A DNA stretch of 46,251 nucleotides from contig JALQUU010000018.1 of the NCBI GenBank assembly GCA_023260655.1, positions 1-46,251 of the forward strand, written 5' to 3'. The position numbers and the translations under genes were made by a program. Below the pieces are notes generated by a model. That model was not told the origin of the DNA. It was given only the letters and a program-made list of their open reading frames with translations, and searched no databases. This document shows, in pieces, positions 35,011 to 42,860 of this stretch. Source of the stretch: Paracoccaceae bacterium. GTDB taxonomy: Bacteria > Pseudomonadota > Alphaproteobacteria > Rhodobacterales > Rhodobacteraceae. Numbering within the stretch: position 1 is the first letter of the stretch; each line of letters opens with the position of its first letter.

Positions 35011-35964
35011 ATGGCCTTCCGCACGACTTTCTCCCTGCCGCTGATCCTCGCGCTTCTGCTTCCGATTCCTCTGGAAGCGGAGGAGCTTTTGCTGTCGGGC
35101 CCTGCAGGCCCTCTAGCGGCCACGCTCATGCTGCCGGAAGCGGCGAAGGCGGCCGCATTGATCCTGCCCGGCTCCGGCCCGACCGACCGCAACGGCAACG
35201 CCCCCGGCGCGCTTGCCCCAAATAGCTATGCGCTGCTCGCGGAAGCACTCTCGACCAAGGGCATCGCTAGCTTGCGCGCCGACAAGCGCGGCATCGGTCA
35301 GAGCGGCGGCGACGCCAATGCGGTCACGCTGGATGCCTATGCCGCCGATGCCGCGGTTCTTGCAGGCGAGTTGCGCGACCGCAGCGGCGCGCCCTGCGTC
35401 TGGATCATCGGCCATAGCGAAGGCGGGCTGATCGCCTTGCGCGCCGCGCCGGATCTCGGGGCGGTCTGCGGGCTCGTGTTACTGGCAACGCCGGGCCGTC
35501 CGCCGGGCGAGGTCTTGCGCACACAGATTTCTGCCAACGAGGCGAATTTCGCCTTGCTGGGCGCTACAGGTTCGCTGATCGACCGCATCACCAAAGGCGA
35601 GCATATCAAGCTGAAGGAAATCCCCGAACCCTTGCGTGGCCTCTTCCATCCGGCCGTGCAGGATTATCTAATCGACCTCTTCGCCCAGAATCCACTGTCC
35701 CTTGCCGCCACCATCGATCTGCCCGCGCTCGTGGTGCAGGGCGAATGGGATGTCCAGATCACCTCGCTAGACGCCGAGCGTTTGACCCAAGCCCTCCCCC
35801 AAGGCGTTCTGGCCTTCATCCCGCGCATGACCCATGCCTTGAAGGAAGCCGCCGATTCCTCCCGTGCGGCAGGTTTGCAAACCTATCTCGATCCGGCGCT
35901 TCCCCTTGCGCCAGGGCTGGCGGGCTTCATTGCCGATTTCATGCTGACAGGGGGCGATCCATGA
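35011..35964 (+). CDS. Secreted alpha/beta hydrolase
   Basis: A 317-residue exported hydrolase. A Sec signal peptide (FSLPLILALLLPIPLEAE) is followed by a serine hydrolase domain with LILPGSGPTDRNGNAPG near residue 50, RADKRGIGQSGGD, the nucleophile elbow IGHSEGG near residue 137, an acid in VQGEWDVQI, and the histidine in PRMTHALKEAAD. This is the bacterial YqkD/EstB-like type with a GPTDRNG loop. Substrate unknown. It overlaps the arsR-type gene by ATGA, so regulator and enzyme are co-expressed. Confidence 0.82.
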   Translation: MAFRTTFSLPLILALLLPIPLEAEELLLSGPAGPLAATLMLPEAAKAAALILPGSGPTDRNGNAPGALAPNSYALLAEALSTKGIASLRADKRGIGQSGGDANAVTLDAYAADAAVLAGELRDRSGAPCVWIIGHSEGGLIALRAAPDLGAVCGLVLLATPGRPPGEVLRTQISANEANFALLGATGSLIDRITKGEHIKLKEIPEPLRGLFHPAVQDYLIDLFAQNPLSLAATIDLPALVVQGEWDVQITSLDAERLTQALPQGVLAFIPRMTHALKEAADSSRAAGLQTYLDPALPLAPGLAGFIADFMLTGGDP

Positions 35965-36305
35965 GTGCGCGCCTCGATGCGGTGTTTTCCGCCCTCGCCG
36001 ACCCCACCCGCCGAGCCATCCTCTCGATGCTTCTCGAAGACGACATGGCGGTAACCGACGTGGCCGAACCCTTCTCGATGAGCCTTGCCGCGATTTCCAA
36101 ACATCTCGCGATCTTAGCCGATGCCGGCCTCATCAGTCAGGAAAAGCGCGGGCGCGTGAAGTGGTGCAAGCTCGAACCCGACGCGCTCCGCGATGCCTCC
36201 GCCTGGATGAAAGGCTTCGGCCAGATGGAAGCGCTCGATTTCGACGCTTTCGAGAAATTCCTCGAACAGGAACTCGAGGGCGGCGCAGAAAAAGTGGCCG
36301 AATAG
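35961..36305 (+). CDS. ArsR family transcriptional regulator
   Basis: A 114-residue winged-helix repressor. It starts LDAVFSALADPTRRAILSMLLEDDMAVTDVAEPFSMSLAAISKHLAILADAGLISQEKRGRVKWCKLEP, the typical helix-turn-helix with the LxxAGLI wing. It lacks the CxC metal site of ArsR/SmtB proper and is nearer to the YgaV/SdpR-like group that often precedes SRPBCC or hydrolase genes. The start overlaps the hydrolase stop (ATGA). It probably controls its own operon. It converges on the LysR gene with a four-base gap. Confidence 0.88.
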   Translation: MSARLDAVFSALADPTRRAILSMLLEDDMAVTDVAEPFSMSLAAISKHLAILADAGLISQEKRGRVKWCKLEPDALRDASAWMKGFGQMEALDFDAFEKFLEQELEGGAEKVAE

Positions 36306-36309
36306 GCGC

Positions 36310-37185
36310 TTATTCCCAAGCCGCCGCAGCCGCTTTCATTGCCTTCAGGAAGGCCTGAACCCTCGTCGTGCGATGCAGATCGACATGGGTGACGAGCCAG
36401 AGCTGCGCGTCCCATTCCGGTAAAGGCGGGCTGATTTCGAGAAGATCGGGATAGTCCCCCGCCGTGCAATGCGGCAGGAAACCGAGGCCAAGGCCTTGCA
36501 GCATCGCCGCCTGCGCCGCGTGAACATCGCCCGTGCGGAAGACGATGGCGTCGAGCGGCACGGTGCTCCAGAGCCAGCGATAGAACGGCGCACGCGCGGT
36601 TTCCTCGTCCTCGCCGATGAACCGATGCCCCGCAAGATCGTGCAGACCGTCCGGCAGACCGAACCTTTCGGCATAGGCCTTGGTGCAATAAAGCCCCGAG
36701 CGCAGCTTGAAGAAGGGTTGCGCCACATTGTCGGGCTGGTCCGGCGCGGCCCCTGCGCGGATCGCCACATGCGCCTCGCCATATTCCAGCCGGAAGAGCC
36801 GCTCACCCGTGAGATAGCGCAACACCACCTCGGGATGGGTCGCGCTGAACGCATTCAGCACCGGCATGAGAATGGGGGTCAGGCCGGAAATCGAGGTCAC
36901 CACCAATTCCCCGGCCACCGCATCGCCTTGCCCTTTCAGGCGACTCGCAAGCTGCGAGAACTGGTCATCGGTAGTTTGCGCCACCCGCAGCAGATCGCGC
37001 CCGGCTTCCGTAGCGGTATAGCCCCGCGCATGGCGCTGGAAGAGCTTAACGCCCAAGCGCTGTTCCAATGAATCGATATGGCGGATCACCGTGGCGTGAT
37101 GCACACCGAGAACATCCGCCGCGCCGGAGACCGTGCCGAGGCGCGCCACCTGAAACGCCGTGCGAACCTCGTCCCAGTTTTCCAT
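36310..37185 (-). CDS. LysR family transcriptional regulator
   Basis: A 291-residue regulator with an N-terminal helix-turn-helix (MENWDEVRTAFQVARLGTVSGAADVLGVHHATVIRHIDSLEQRLG, residues 1-45) and a periplasmic-binding-like effector domain from about residue 90 (GELVVTSISGLTPILMPVL). It lies 15 bp downstream of trpA on the same strand, so it is likely in one transcript with it. It does not look like TrpI, which is normally divergent from trpBA. Target and effector unknown. Confidence 0.87.
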   Translation of the reverse strand: MENWDEVRTAFQVARLGTVSGAADVLGVHHATVIRHIDSLEQRLGVKLFQRHARGYTATEAGRDLLRVAQTTDDQFSQLASRLKGQGDAVAGELVVTSISGLTPILMPVLNAFSATHPEVVLRYLTGERLFRLEYGEAHVAIRAGAAPDQPDNVAQPFFKLRSGLYCTKAYAERFGLPDGLHDLAGHRFIGEDEETARAPFYRWLWSTVPLDAIVFRTGDVHAAQAAMLQGLGLGFLPHCTAGDYPDLLEISPPLPEWDAQLWLVTHVDLHRTTRVQAFLKAMKAAAAAWE

Positions 37186-37200
37186 CGGCGCTCCCTATCC

Positions 37201-37992
37201 TCAGGCGCGATGCGCGCCCTCGGCCAAGCCTTTCACGAAAGCAAGCACCTCGTCCACGGATTTTCCGTCAGCGATCTCGCTGACGATCGCGGAGCCCACC
37301 ACGCAGCCATCCGCGATGGAAGCGATATCCTGCGCGGTTTCCGGTGTACGGATGCCGAAGCCCACGATCACCGGAAGATCGGTCGAGGCCTTGATCCGCG
37401 CCACTTCCGGCGCCACAGCCGCCGCTTCCGCCGCAGCCGCCCCGGTGATACCGGTGATCGAGACGTAATAGACGAAGCCCGAGGTATTTTCGAGCACCTT
37501 CGGCAGGCGCCTGCTGTCGGTCGTGGGCGTGGCGAGGCGGATGAAGTTGAGGCCTGCCGCCTGCGCAGGGATGCACAGCTCGTCATCCTCTTCGGGCGGC
37601 AGATCGACAACGATCAGACCGTCAATGCCTGCGGCTTTCGCATCCGCGAGGAACTTCTCAACACCGCGCGAATAGATCGGGTTGTAATAGCCCATCAGCA
37701 CGATGGGGGTGGTGGCATCCGACTTGCGGAATTCAACGACCATATCGAGGGTCTTCTGCAGGGTCTGCCCACCTTCGAGCGCGCGCTGGCCTGCAAGCTG
37801 GATCGTCGGGCCATCGGCCATCGGATCGGTGAAGGGCATGCCCAACTCGATCACGTCCACCCCGGCAGCAGGCATCCCCTTCATCACGGCAAGGGAGGTT
37901 TCCACATCGGGATCGCCCGCCATCATGTAAGCGACGAAGGCTTTTTTTCCCTCTGCGCGGAGGGCGGCGAATTTGGCGTCGATGCGAGTCAT
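37201..37992 (-). CDS. trpA: Tryptophan synthase alpha subunit
   Basis: Cleaves indole-3-glycerol phosphate and passes indole to TrpB. The 263-residue TIM-barrel protein has the catalytic Glu49 and Asp60 at the same numbers as the textbook enzyme, in [20 protein letters not shown]. The phosphate-binding end has [13 protein letters not shown] and VGSAIV. It is complete. trpB and trpF, often neighbours, are not in the window; here trpA is followed by a lysR gene. The upstream 340 bp hold several repeats and terminator-like structures. Confidence 0.95.
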   Translation of the reverse strand: MTRIDAKFAALRAEGKKAFVAYMMAGDPDVETSLAVMKGMPAAGVDVIELGMPFTDPMADGPTIQLAGQRALEGGQTLQKTLDMVVEFRKSDATTPIVLMGYYNPIYSRGVEKFLADAKAAGIDGLIVVDLPPEEDDELCIPAQAAGLNFIRLATPTTDSRRLPKVLENTSGFVYYVSITGITGAAAAEAAAVAPEVARIKASTDLPVIVGFGIRTPETAQDIASIADGCVVGSAIVSEIADGKSVDEVLAFVKGLAEGAHRA

Positions 37993-38048
37993 GATCTCTT
38001 CCCTGCGTTATTGTGCTTCCCTTGCCTCAGGCGCGCGGAAAAGGCAAC

Positions 38049-38110
38049 GGCAGAGGGGGGCTCTGCCCCCCGTCTTCGCCTCCCCCCGGGATATTTGCAC
38101 CAATATGAAA
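38049..38110 (+). repeat. Rhodobacterales-type intergenic element, copy 2
   Basis: GGGGGGC and GCCCCCC form a hairpin with loop TCT (38055-38071). An alternative stem pairs GGCAGAG (38049-38055) with CTCTGCC (38061-38067). A C6 run and the box GGATATTTG (38089-38097) follow, then a GAAA linker into the terminator at 38111. The layout matches copy 1 at 19863-19915. Confidence 0.65.
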
Positions 38111-38136
38111 GGCAGGGCGCGCGCTCTGCCTTTTTT
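38111..38136 (+). terminator. Intrinsic terminator in front of gyrA
   Basis: GGCAGGGC and GCTCTGCC form an 8-bp stem with one G-U pair and loop GCGC, followed by TTTTTT. It has no plus-strand gene upstream within the window, so it either belongs to the repeat element or shields gyrA from antisense readthrough of trpA. Confidence 0.75.
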
Positions 38137-38154
38137 CTTGTGGGCGCGCGGGCG

Positions 38155-38208
38155 AACGTCATGACGCTTGCCATACGCAATCCAGACGCAATCCATACGC
38201 TTCGGAAA
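38155..38208 (+). repeat. 54-bp dispersed repeat, copy 2
   Basis: It matches 1241-1294 in direct orientation with three mismatches, including the CGTCATGACG palindrome (38157-38166) and the 11-bp periodic ATACGCAATCC/AGACGCAATCC core. It lies in the trpA/gyrA spacer, about 125 bp upstream of the gyrA start. Confidence 0.8.
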
Positions 38209-38246
38209 CGGAGGGCGAGGCCTCGGGGAAATGAGCGGATTTAAAG

Positions 38247-38273
38247 GGATATGCGGCATTGCACCCCATATCC
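38247..38273. promoter_or_regulatory. Inverted repeat in the gyrA upstream region
   Basis: GGATATG (38247-38253) and CATATCC (38267-38273) with a 13-bp centre, about 60 bp before the likely gyrA start. It could be an operator or a leader hairpin; gyrase genes are often controlled by supercoiling rather than a repressor. Confidence 0.35.
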
Positions 38274-38333
38274 GGAGGGTGATATACAGTTTGAGACTAG
38301 ATATTGAGCACGATCAAAGAGCAGGCTGACCAC

Positions 38334-41063
38334 GTGAACGACACGCCCCAAACCCCTGAAAACGAAGAGGAAAACGGCCCTCGGATCACGCGCGTCGCCT
38401 ATGACGGGCCGACCGTTTCGATCGAGGAGGAGATGAAAAGCTCCTACCTCGATTACGCCATGTCCGTGATCGTTAGCCGCGCCATCCCCGATCTGCGCGA
38501 CGGCTTGAAACCTGTGCACCGCCGCATCCTTTATGCGATGCACGAAACCGGCAATTCGCACGATAAATCCTACCGGAAATCCGCCCGTCCCGTAGGCGAT
38601 GTGATGGGCAAATATCACCCTCACGGCGACGGTGCGATCTATGATGCGCTGGTGCGTATGGCGCAGGATTTCTCGATGTCGCTGCCGCTTCTGGACGGTC
38701 AGGGCAACTTCGGCTCGATGGATGGCGATGCGCCCGCCGCTATGCGTTACACCGAAGTCCGGATGGACAAGCCTGCGGCGTTTCTTTTGGCCGATATCGA
38801 CAAGGAAACCGTTGATTTCCAAGACAACTATGACGGCAAGGACCGTGAGCCTTCCGTTCTGCCCGCGCGTTTTCCAAACGTTCTGGTCAATGGTGCAGAA
38901 GGTATTGCCGTCGGTATGGCGACCCGTATTCCGCCGCATAACTTGGGCGAAGTGATCGATGCGACGCTCGCTTTGATCGACAATCCGGACCTCTCTTCGG
39001 AGGATCTGATCCAATACGTTCCGGGCCCGGATTTCCCGACGGGCGGCCAGATGATGGGCCGTGGTGGCGCGCGGAAAGCCTATCTGGAGGGGCGGGGTTC
39101 GGTGGTAATCCGCGCCAAGACTTCCGTGGAAGAAATCCGCAAGGATCGCTGGGCCATCGTGGCGCACGAGATCCCCTATCAGGTCAACAAGGCCTCGATG
39201 ATCGAGAAGATCGCCGAAGCTGTGCGCGACAAGCGGATCGAAGGCATCGCCAATGTCGAGGACCAGTCGGACCGCGACGGCGTGCGTGTTGTTATAGAAT
39301 TGAAAAGGGATGCGACGGCAGATGTGGTTTTGAACCAACTCTATCGTTTCACTCCTATGCAAACCTCTTTCGGCTGCAACATGTTGGCTTTGAACGGCGG
39401 GCGCCCTGAAACGCTGACACTGCGGCGTTTCCTGACCTCCTTCCTCGATTTCCGCGAAGATGTCGTGGCCCGCCGTACGGCGCATGAGTTGCGCAAAGCC
39501 CGCGAGCGCGCGCATATCCTCTGCGGCCTTGCCGTGGCGGTTTCGAACGTGGACGAGGTCGTGGCGACGATCCGCAGTTCGGCAGATGCGGCTGAAGCCC
39601 GTGAAAAACTGATGACGCGCCGCTGGCCCGCGCATTCGATCGTCGAATATATCAAGTTGATCGACGACCCGACGCATACGGTCAACGAAGACGGCACTTA
39701 TAACCTCTCCGAAATCCAGGCCCGCGCGATCCTCGATCTGCGTCTGCAGCGCCTCACGCAGATCGGCGTGAAAGAGGTCACGGACGAATTGCAGGAACTG
39801 GCCGGAAAAATCCGCGAGTGCCTCGATATTCTGGGCTCGCGCGAGCGCATCCTGGGGATTATCTCCACCGAGCTTCGCGAAGTGAAAGAGCTTTTCGCTG
39901 TGCCGCGCCGCACCGAGATCATCGATTGGGCGGGCGATCTGGAAGACGAAGATCTGATCGAGCGCGAGGACATGGTGGTGACCATCACCTCTGGCGGCTG
40001 GATCAAGCGCACACCGCTTGTCGATTTCCGCGCGCAACGCCGCGGCGGCAAGGGGCTTTCAGGGATGCAAACCAAGGAAGAGGATGTGGTCACCACCCTC
40101 TTCGTGGCCAATACCCATGACCAGCTTTTGTTCTTCACGACTGACGGCATGGTCTACAAGCTGAAGTGCTGGCGCTTGCCTTCTGGTGGCCGCACGGCGA
40201 AGGGCAAAGCGATCGTCAACATTCTGCCGATCCCGCAGGGCGTTTCGATTGCGGCGATCATGCCGGTGGACCGCCCGGAAGACGATTGGGACGATCTGCA
40301 GATCGTGTTCGCCACTTCGGAAGGCGATGTCCGCCGCAACGCGCTCTCGGATTTCACCAATGTGATGCGGAACGGCAAAATCGCGATGAAACTCCCCGAG
40401 GGCGTAGAGCTCGTGAACGCGCGCATCTGCTCGGAAGACGATGACGTGATGCTCACGACGGCATCGGGCCGTGCGATCCGCTTCCCGACAACGGAAGTCC
40501 GTGTGTTCAAGGGGCGCGATTCAACGGGTGTACGCGGCATTCGCCTGAGCGGCGAGGATCGAGTGGTGTCGATGTCTGTGATCCGCCATTTCGAGGCTAC
40601 TGCGGAAGAGCGGGCGGCTTACCTCAAGATGCGCCGCGCTGTTGCCGGTGTGACGGAAGAGGTTGAATCCGACGAGGACGAAACGACCGTCGAAGGCGCC
40701 ATCAGCCCCGAGCGTTACGCTGAGATGTCGGCCTTCGAGAACTTGATCCTGACGATCACCGAACGCGGCACTGGAAAGCTTTCCTCCAGCCACGACTATC
40801 CGGTGCGCGGACGGGGCGGCATGGGCGTGACGGCGATGGAGAAATCCATGCGCGGTGGCTCTCTCGTGGCCTCCTTCCCGGTCGAGATGGACGATCAGGT
40901 GATGCTCGCCACCTCTTCAGGGCAATCGATCCGCGTGCCCGTGGACGGGATTTCCTTCCGCTCGCGTTCTGCAGGCGGTGTACGCGTGTTCAACGTGACG
41001 GGTGACGAAGTCGTGGTCTCGGTGGCGCGAATTGCCGATCAAGGAGACGAGGCGGAGGAATAA
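38334..41063 (+). CDS. gyrA: DNA gyrase subunit A
   Basis: Introduces negative supercoils with GyrB. It has the N-terminal breakage-reunion domain ([39 protein letters not shown]), the active tyrosine in [10 protein letters not shown], and a C-terminal wrapping domain with the GyrA box RRGGKG near residue 566, which rules out ParC. GTG 38334 is preferred as start (AGCAGG eight bases before; MNDTP as in related proteins), though TTG 38304 gives ten more residues. The quinolone region reads [10 protein letters not shown]: glycine (codon at 38631-38633) stands where E. coli has Ser83. Followed by DUF4169 and RHH genes. Confidence 0.96.
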   Translation: MNDTPQTPENEEENGPRITRVAYDGPTVSIEEEMKSSYLDYAMSVIVSRAIPDLRDGLKPVHRRILYAMHETGNSHDKSYRKSARPVGDVMGKYHPHGDGAIYDALVRMAQDFSMSLPLLDGQGNFGSMDGDAPAAMRYTEVRMDKPAAFLLADIDKETVDFQDNYDGKDREPSVLPARFPNVLVNGAEGIAVGMATRIPPHNLGEVIDATLALIDNPDLSSEDLIQYVPGPDFPTGGQMMGRGGARKAYLEGRGSVVIRAKTSVEEIRKDRWAIVAHEIPYQVNKASMIEKIAEAVRDKRIEGIANVEDQSDRDGVRVVIELKRDATADVVLNQLYRFTPMQTSFGCNMLALNGGRPETLTLRRFLTSFLDFREDVVARRTAHELRKARERAHILCGLAVAVSNVDEVVATIRSSADAAEAREKLMTRRWPAHSIVEYIKLIDDPTHTVNEDGTYNLSEIQARAILDLRLQRLTQIGVKEVTDELQELAGKIRECLDILGSRERILGIISTELREVKELFAVPRRTEIIDWAGDLEDEDLIEREDMVVTITSGGWIKRTPLVDFRAQRRGGKGLSGMQTKEEDVVTTLFVANTHDQLLFFTTDGMVYKLKCWRLPSGGRTAKGKAIVNILPIPQGVSIAAIMPVDRPEDDWDDLQIVFATSEGDVRRNALSDFTNVMRNGKIAMKLPEGVELVNARICSEDDDVMLTTASGRAIRFPTTEVRVFKGRDSTGVRGIRLSGEDRVVSMSVIRHFEATAEERAAYLKMRRAVAGVTEEVESDEDETTVEGAISPERYAEMSAFENLILTITERGTGKLSSSHDYPVRGRGGMGVTAMEKSMRGGSLVASFPVEMDDQVMLATSSGQSIRVPVDGISFRSRSAGGVRVFNVTGDEVVVSVARIADQGDEAEE

Positions 41064-41074
41064 CCTCCGCCTTT
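41051..41074 (+). terminator. Hairpin spanning the gyrA stop codon
   Basis: GGCGGAGG and CCTCCGCC form a perfect 8-bp stem with loop AATAA, which contains the stop codon TAA, followed by only TTT. It may terminate partially or protect the gyrA 3' end before the small downstream genes. Confidence 0.5.
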
Positions 41075-41096
41075 CCAACCGAAGGTGCGATGAGCC

Positions 41097-41282
41097 ATGG
41101 CCGAAATCGTCAACCTCAACCGCTTCCGTAAGGCGAAGGGCAAGGCCAGTCAAAAGGCCGAAGCTGATGCAAACGCGGTGAAGTTCGGGCGCACGAAGGC
41201 CGAGAAGCGGTTGGAAGAAGCGAGAAAAGCTTTGGAAGATCACAGGCTTGACGGCCATAATCGGGACAAGGGCGAGCCATGA
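41097..41282 (+). CDS. DUF4169 family protein
   Basis: A 61-residue highly charged protein with the family start AEIVNLNRFRKAKGKASQKAEA and a second part FGRTKAEKRLEEARKALEDHRLDGH. Its composition suggests a mostly helical, possibly nucleic-acid-associated protein; function unknown. It follows gyrA by 33 bp and overlaps the RHH gene by ATGA, so the two small proteins are coupled. Confidence 0.85.
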   Translation: MAEIVNLNRFRKAKGKASQKAEADANAVKFGRTKAEKRLEEARKALEDHRLDGHNRDKGEP

Positions 41283-41509
41283 GTGGCCGCCCTGTCAAGC
41301 ACTCGGTCACCCTTCATGGCCATCGCACGAGCATTTCTCTGGAAGATGAGTTCTGGTGGGCGTTTCGTGAAATAGCGCAGAAAAAAGACATTACGATCAA
41401 TGCCTTGACTGCAGAGATCGACACAGCCCGAGGTGATCTTGGCCTCGCCTCAGCAATCCGGATTTACGTGTTGAAGTATTTCCAAGAGCAAGCCGTTAAC
41501 GGCGGCTGA
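41279..41509 (+). CDS. Ribbon-helix-helix domain protein (RHH_4)
   Basis: A 76-residue protein with the RHH_4 pattern RPVKHSVTLHGHRTSISLEDEFWWAFREIAQKKDITINALTAEID. Ribbon-helix-helix proteins bind DNA as dimers by the first beta strand, here the stretch KHSVTLHGH. It starts inside the DUF4169 stop (ATGA). Its tail overlaps the convergent cytochrome P450 gene by 14 bp. It could be a small regulator; the target is unknown. Confidence 0.88.
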   Translation: MSGRPVKHSVTLHGHRTSISLEDEFWWAFREIAQKKDITINALTAEIDTARGDLGLASAIRIYVLKYFQEQAVNGG

Positions 41510-42860
41510 TCTTCAAATGGATGCCATTGGCCGAGCGCACCGTCAGATGCGCCACCGGGCGCGGTGTATCTCCAGCCAGTTCAACGCGCAGTTCTCGCAG
41601 GATCGCAGCAAGCAGCAAGTGCCCTTCGATCATGGCGAAACCCGCGCCGGTGCAAACCCGTGATCCGGCGGAGAACGGTATCCACGCCTCGCGCGCAATC
41701 CCCCTGCCCTCTTCGCCCTGCCAGCGCTCGGGCTGGAATGCATCCGGATTTTCCCAGAGCCGTTCATGGCGGTGCAAATGCCACGGGCTGATAACGATTT
41801 GCGCCCCTTCGGGCACTGCACGCTCCCGGAAGGTCTCAGGGCACGCGGCTTCGCGCACCATCATGGGCACGGGCGGATAAAGGCGCAGGGTTTCGCGGAA
41901 CACATCGCGGGCTATTTTCAGGCGCGCGACGGAGGAGAAATCTTCAAGCCCGATCTCTTTGGCTTCGTCGGCAACACACTCCTGACACTCGGGATAGAGG
42001 GCCATGAGGTAGAGCGCCCAACCCAAGGCCGAGGCCGAGGTCTCGTGGCCCGCCAGAAAGAAGATCGCCACTTGATCGACCATTTCTTCAGCGTCGAAAC
42101 CAGCGCCCGTTTGCGGATCAACCGTGGTCATGATCTTCGTCGCCAAATCATCGGGCGCGGTGCCCTCGAGAATGGCGTCTTGGCGTTGCCGTGTCAGGCT
42201 TTGGATCAGTGCCCAGATCTTCCGCGCCGAACGCCGGGTTTCCTTGGAAAAGCCGCGGGGAATCCAGCGTGGTAACGGCAGAAAGGCCGCGATATTCAGG
42301 ATCGGCTTGCTCTTTTGGTAGCGCCGGAACTCATGGAACACGTCGCTCGCGATCTGGTGCTCGATGGGGATCGAGAAGAGCGTACGGAAGATCACATCGG
42401 CGGCCGCGTGGCTCGTCTCTTCCTCGATTTCGACAACCTCTCCGGCTCGCGCTGTAAGCCGCCCCACGCAGGCCAAGGCGGCAGCGTGCATGGAAGGGAA
42501 GGTATCCCTGAGCCGGCCACCCTCCAAAGCGGGATCGATGATCCGCCGCTGGCGTTTCCATTGTGCGCCATTGGTCAGGAATACGGATTCCCCCAAGAGC
42601 GGCCGCAAGCCTTCGGCAATCCGGTTCGATTTGGGGAAGTCGTCGGGGCGTTCCTTGAGGACCGTTCGGATCAATTCGGGTTGGTTGATGAGAAACGACC
42701 GGAAGAACGGCGTGCGGAACTCGGCCATCCACGCGCGGTAGAGCTTTGCGGGTTGGGCAGAGAGAATGTCGGCACGAAAGAGCTTCGCATAGGCCCAAAG
42801 CGACACGCGCTCGGGCCGCGACGGAGGCTTAGGCGGGAGATGGGGGCAGCCGCTTGTCAT
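41496..42860 (-). CDS. Cytochrome P450
   Basis: A 454-residue heme monooxygenase. The I-helix oxygen-binding motif is AGHETS (270-275), the ExxR pair is in FRETLR (Glu323, Arg326), and the heme-ligand loop is FSAGSRVCTG (Cys403). The final sequence is complete. It lacks an N-terminal membrane anchor. ATG 42860 is chosen since it overlaps the preceding gene's stop (ATGA); the frame extends upstream to 43049 inside that gene. Redox partners are not nearby, and the substrate is unknown. The upstream coupled gene is broken, which may affect translation of this one. Confidence 0.93.
   Translation of the reverse strand: MTSGCPHLPPKPPSRPERVSLWAYAKLFRADILSAQPAKLYRAWMAEFRTPFFRSFLINQPELIRTVLKERPDDFPKSNRIAEGLRPLLGESVFLTNGAQWKRQRRIIDPALEGGRLRDTFPSMHAAALACVGRLTARAGEVVEIEEETSHAAADVIFRTLFSIPIEHQIASDVFHEFRRYQKSKPILNIAAFLPLPRWIPRGFSKETRRSARKIWALIQSLTRQRQDAILEGTAPDDLATKIMTTVDPQTGAGFDAEEMVDQVAIFFLAGHETSASALGWALYLMALYPECQECVADEAKEIGLEDFSSVARLKIARDVFRETLRLYPPVPMMVREAACPETFRERAVPEGAQIVISPWHLHRHERLWENPDAFQPERWQGEEGRGIAREAWIPFSAGSRVCTGAGFAMIEGHLLLAAILRELRVELAGDTPRPVAHLTVRSANGIHLKISRR

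Larger units (their letters stand above)
37993..38333. other. Divergent spacer trpA/gyrA with repeats and structures
   Basis: No gene is seen. In order it holds a repeat element with hairpin and GGATATTTG box (38049-38110), an intrinsic terminator on the plus strand (38111-38136), the second copy of the 54-bp repeat (38155-38208), and a 7+7 inverted repeat (38247-38273). A terminator here has no plus-strand gene before it. A TTG-initiated extension of gyrA from 38304 is possible. Confidence 0.6.

Noticed and set aside
35871-35884. AGGTTTGCAAACCT palindrome containing TTTGCAAA
   Set aside because: It lies well inside the coding sequence of the secreted hydrolase, alone and far from a promoter; chance is likely.
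38241-40037. A 598-codon open frame on the minus strand opposite gyrA
   Set aside because: Mirror frame of gyrA codons with no ribosome site or family likeness.
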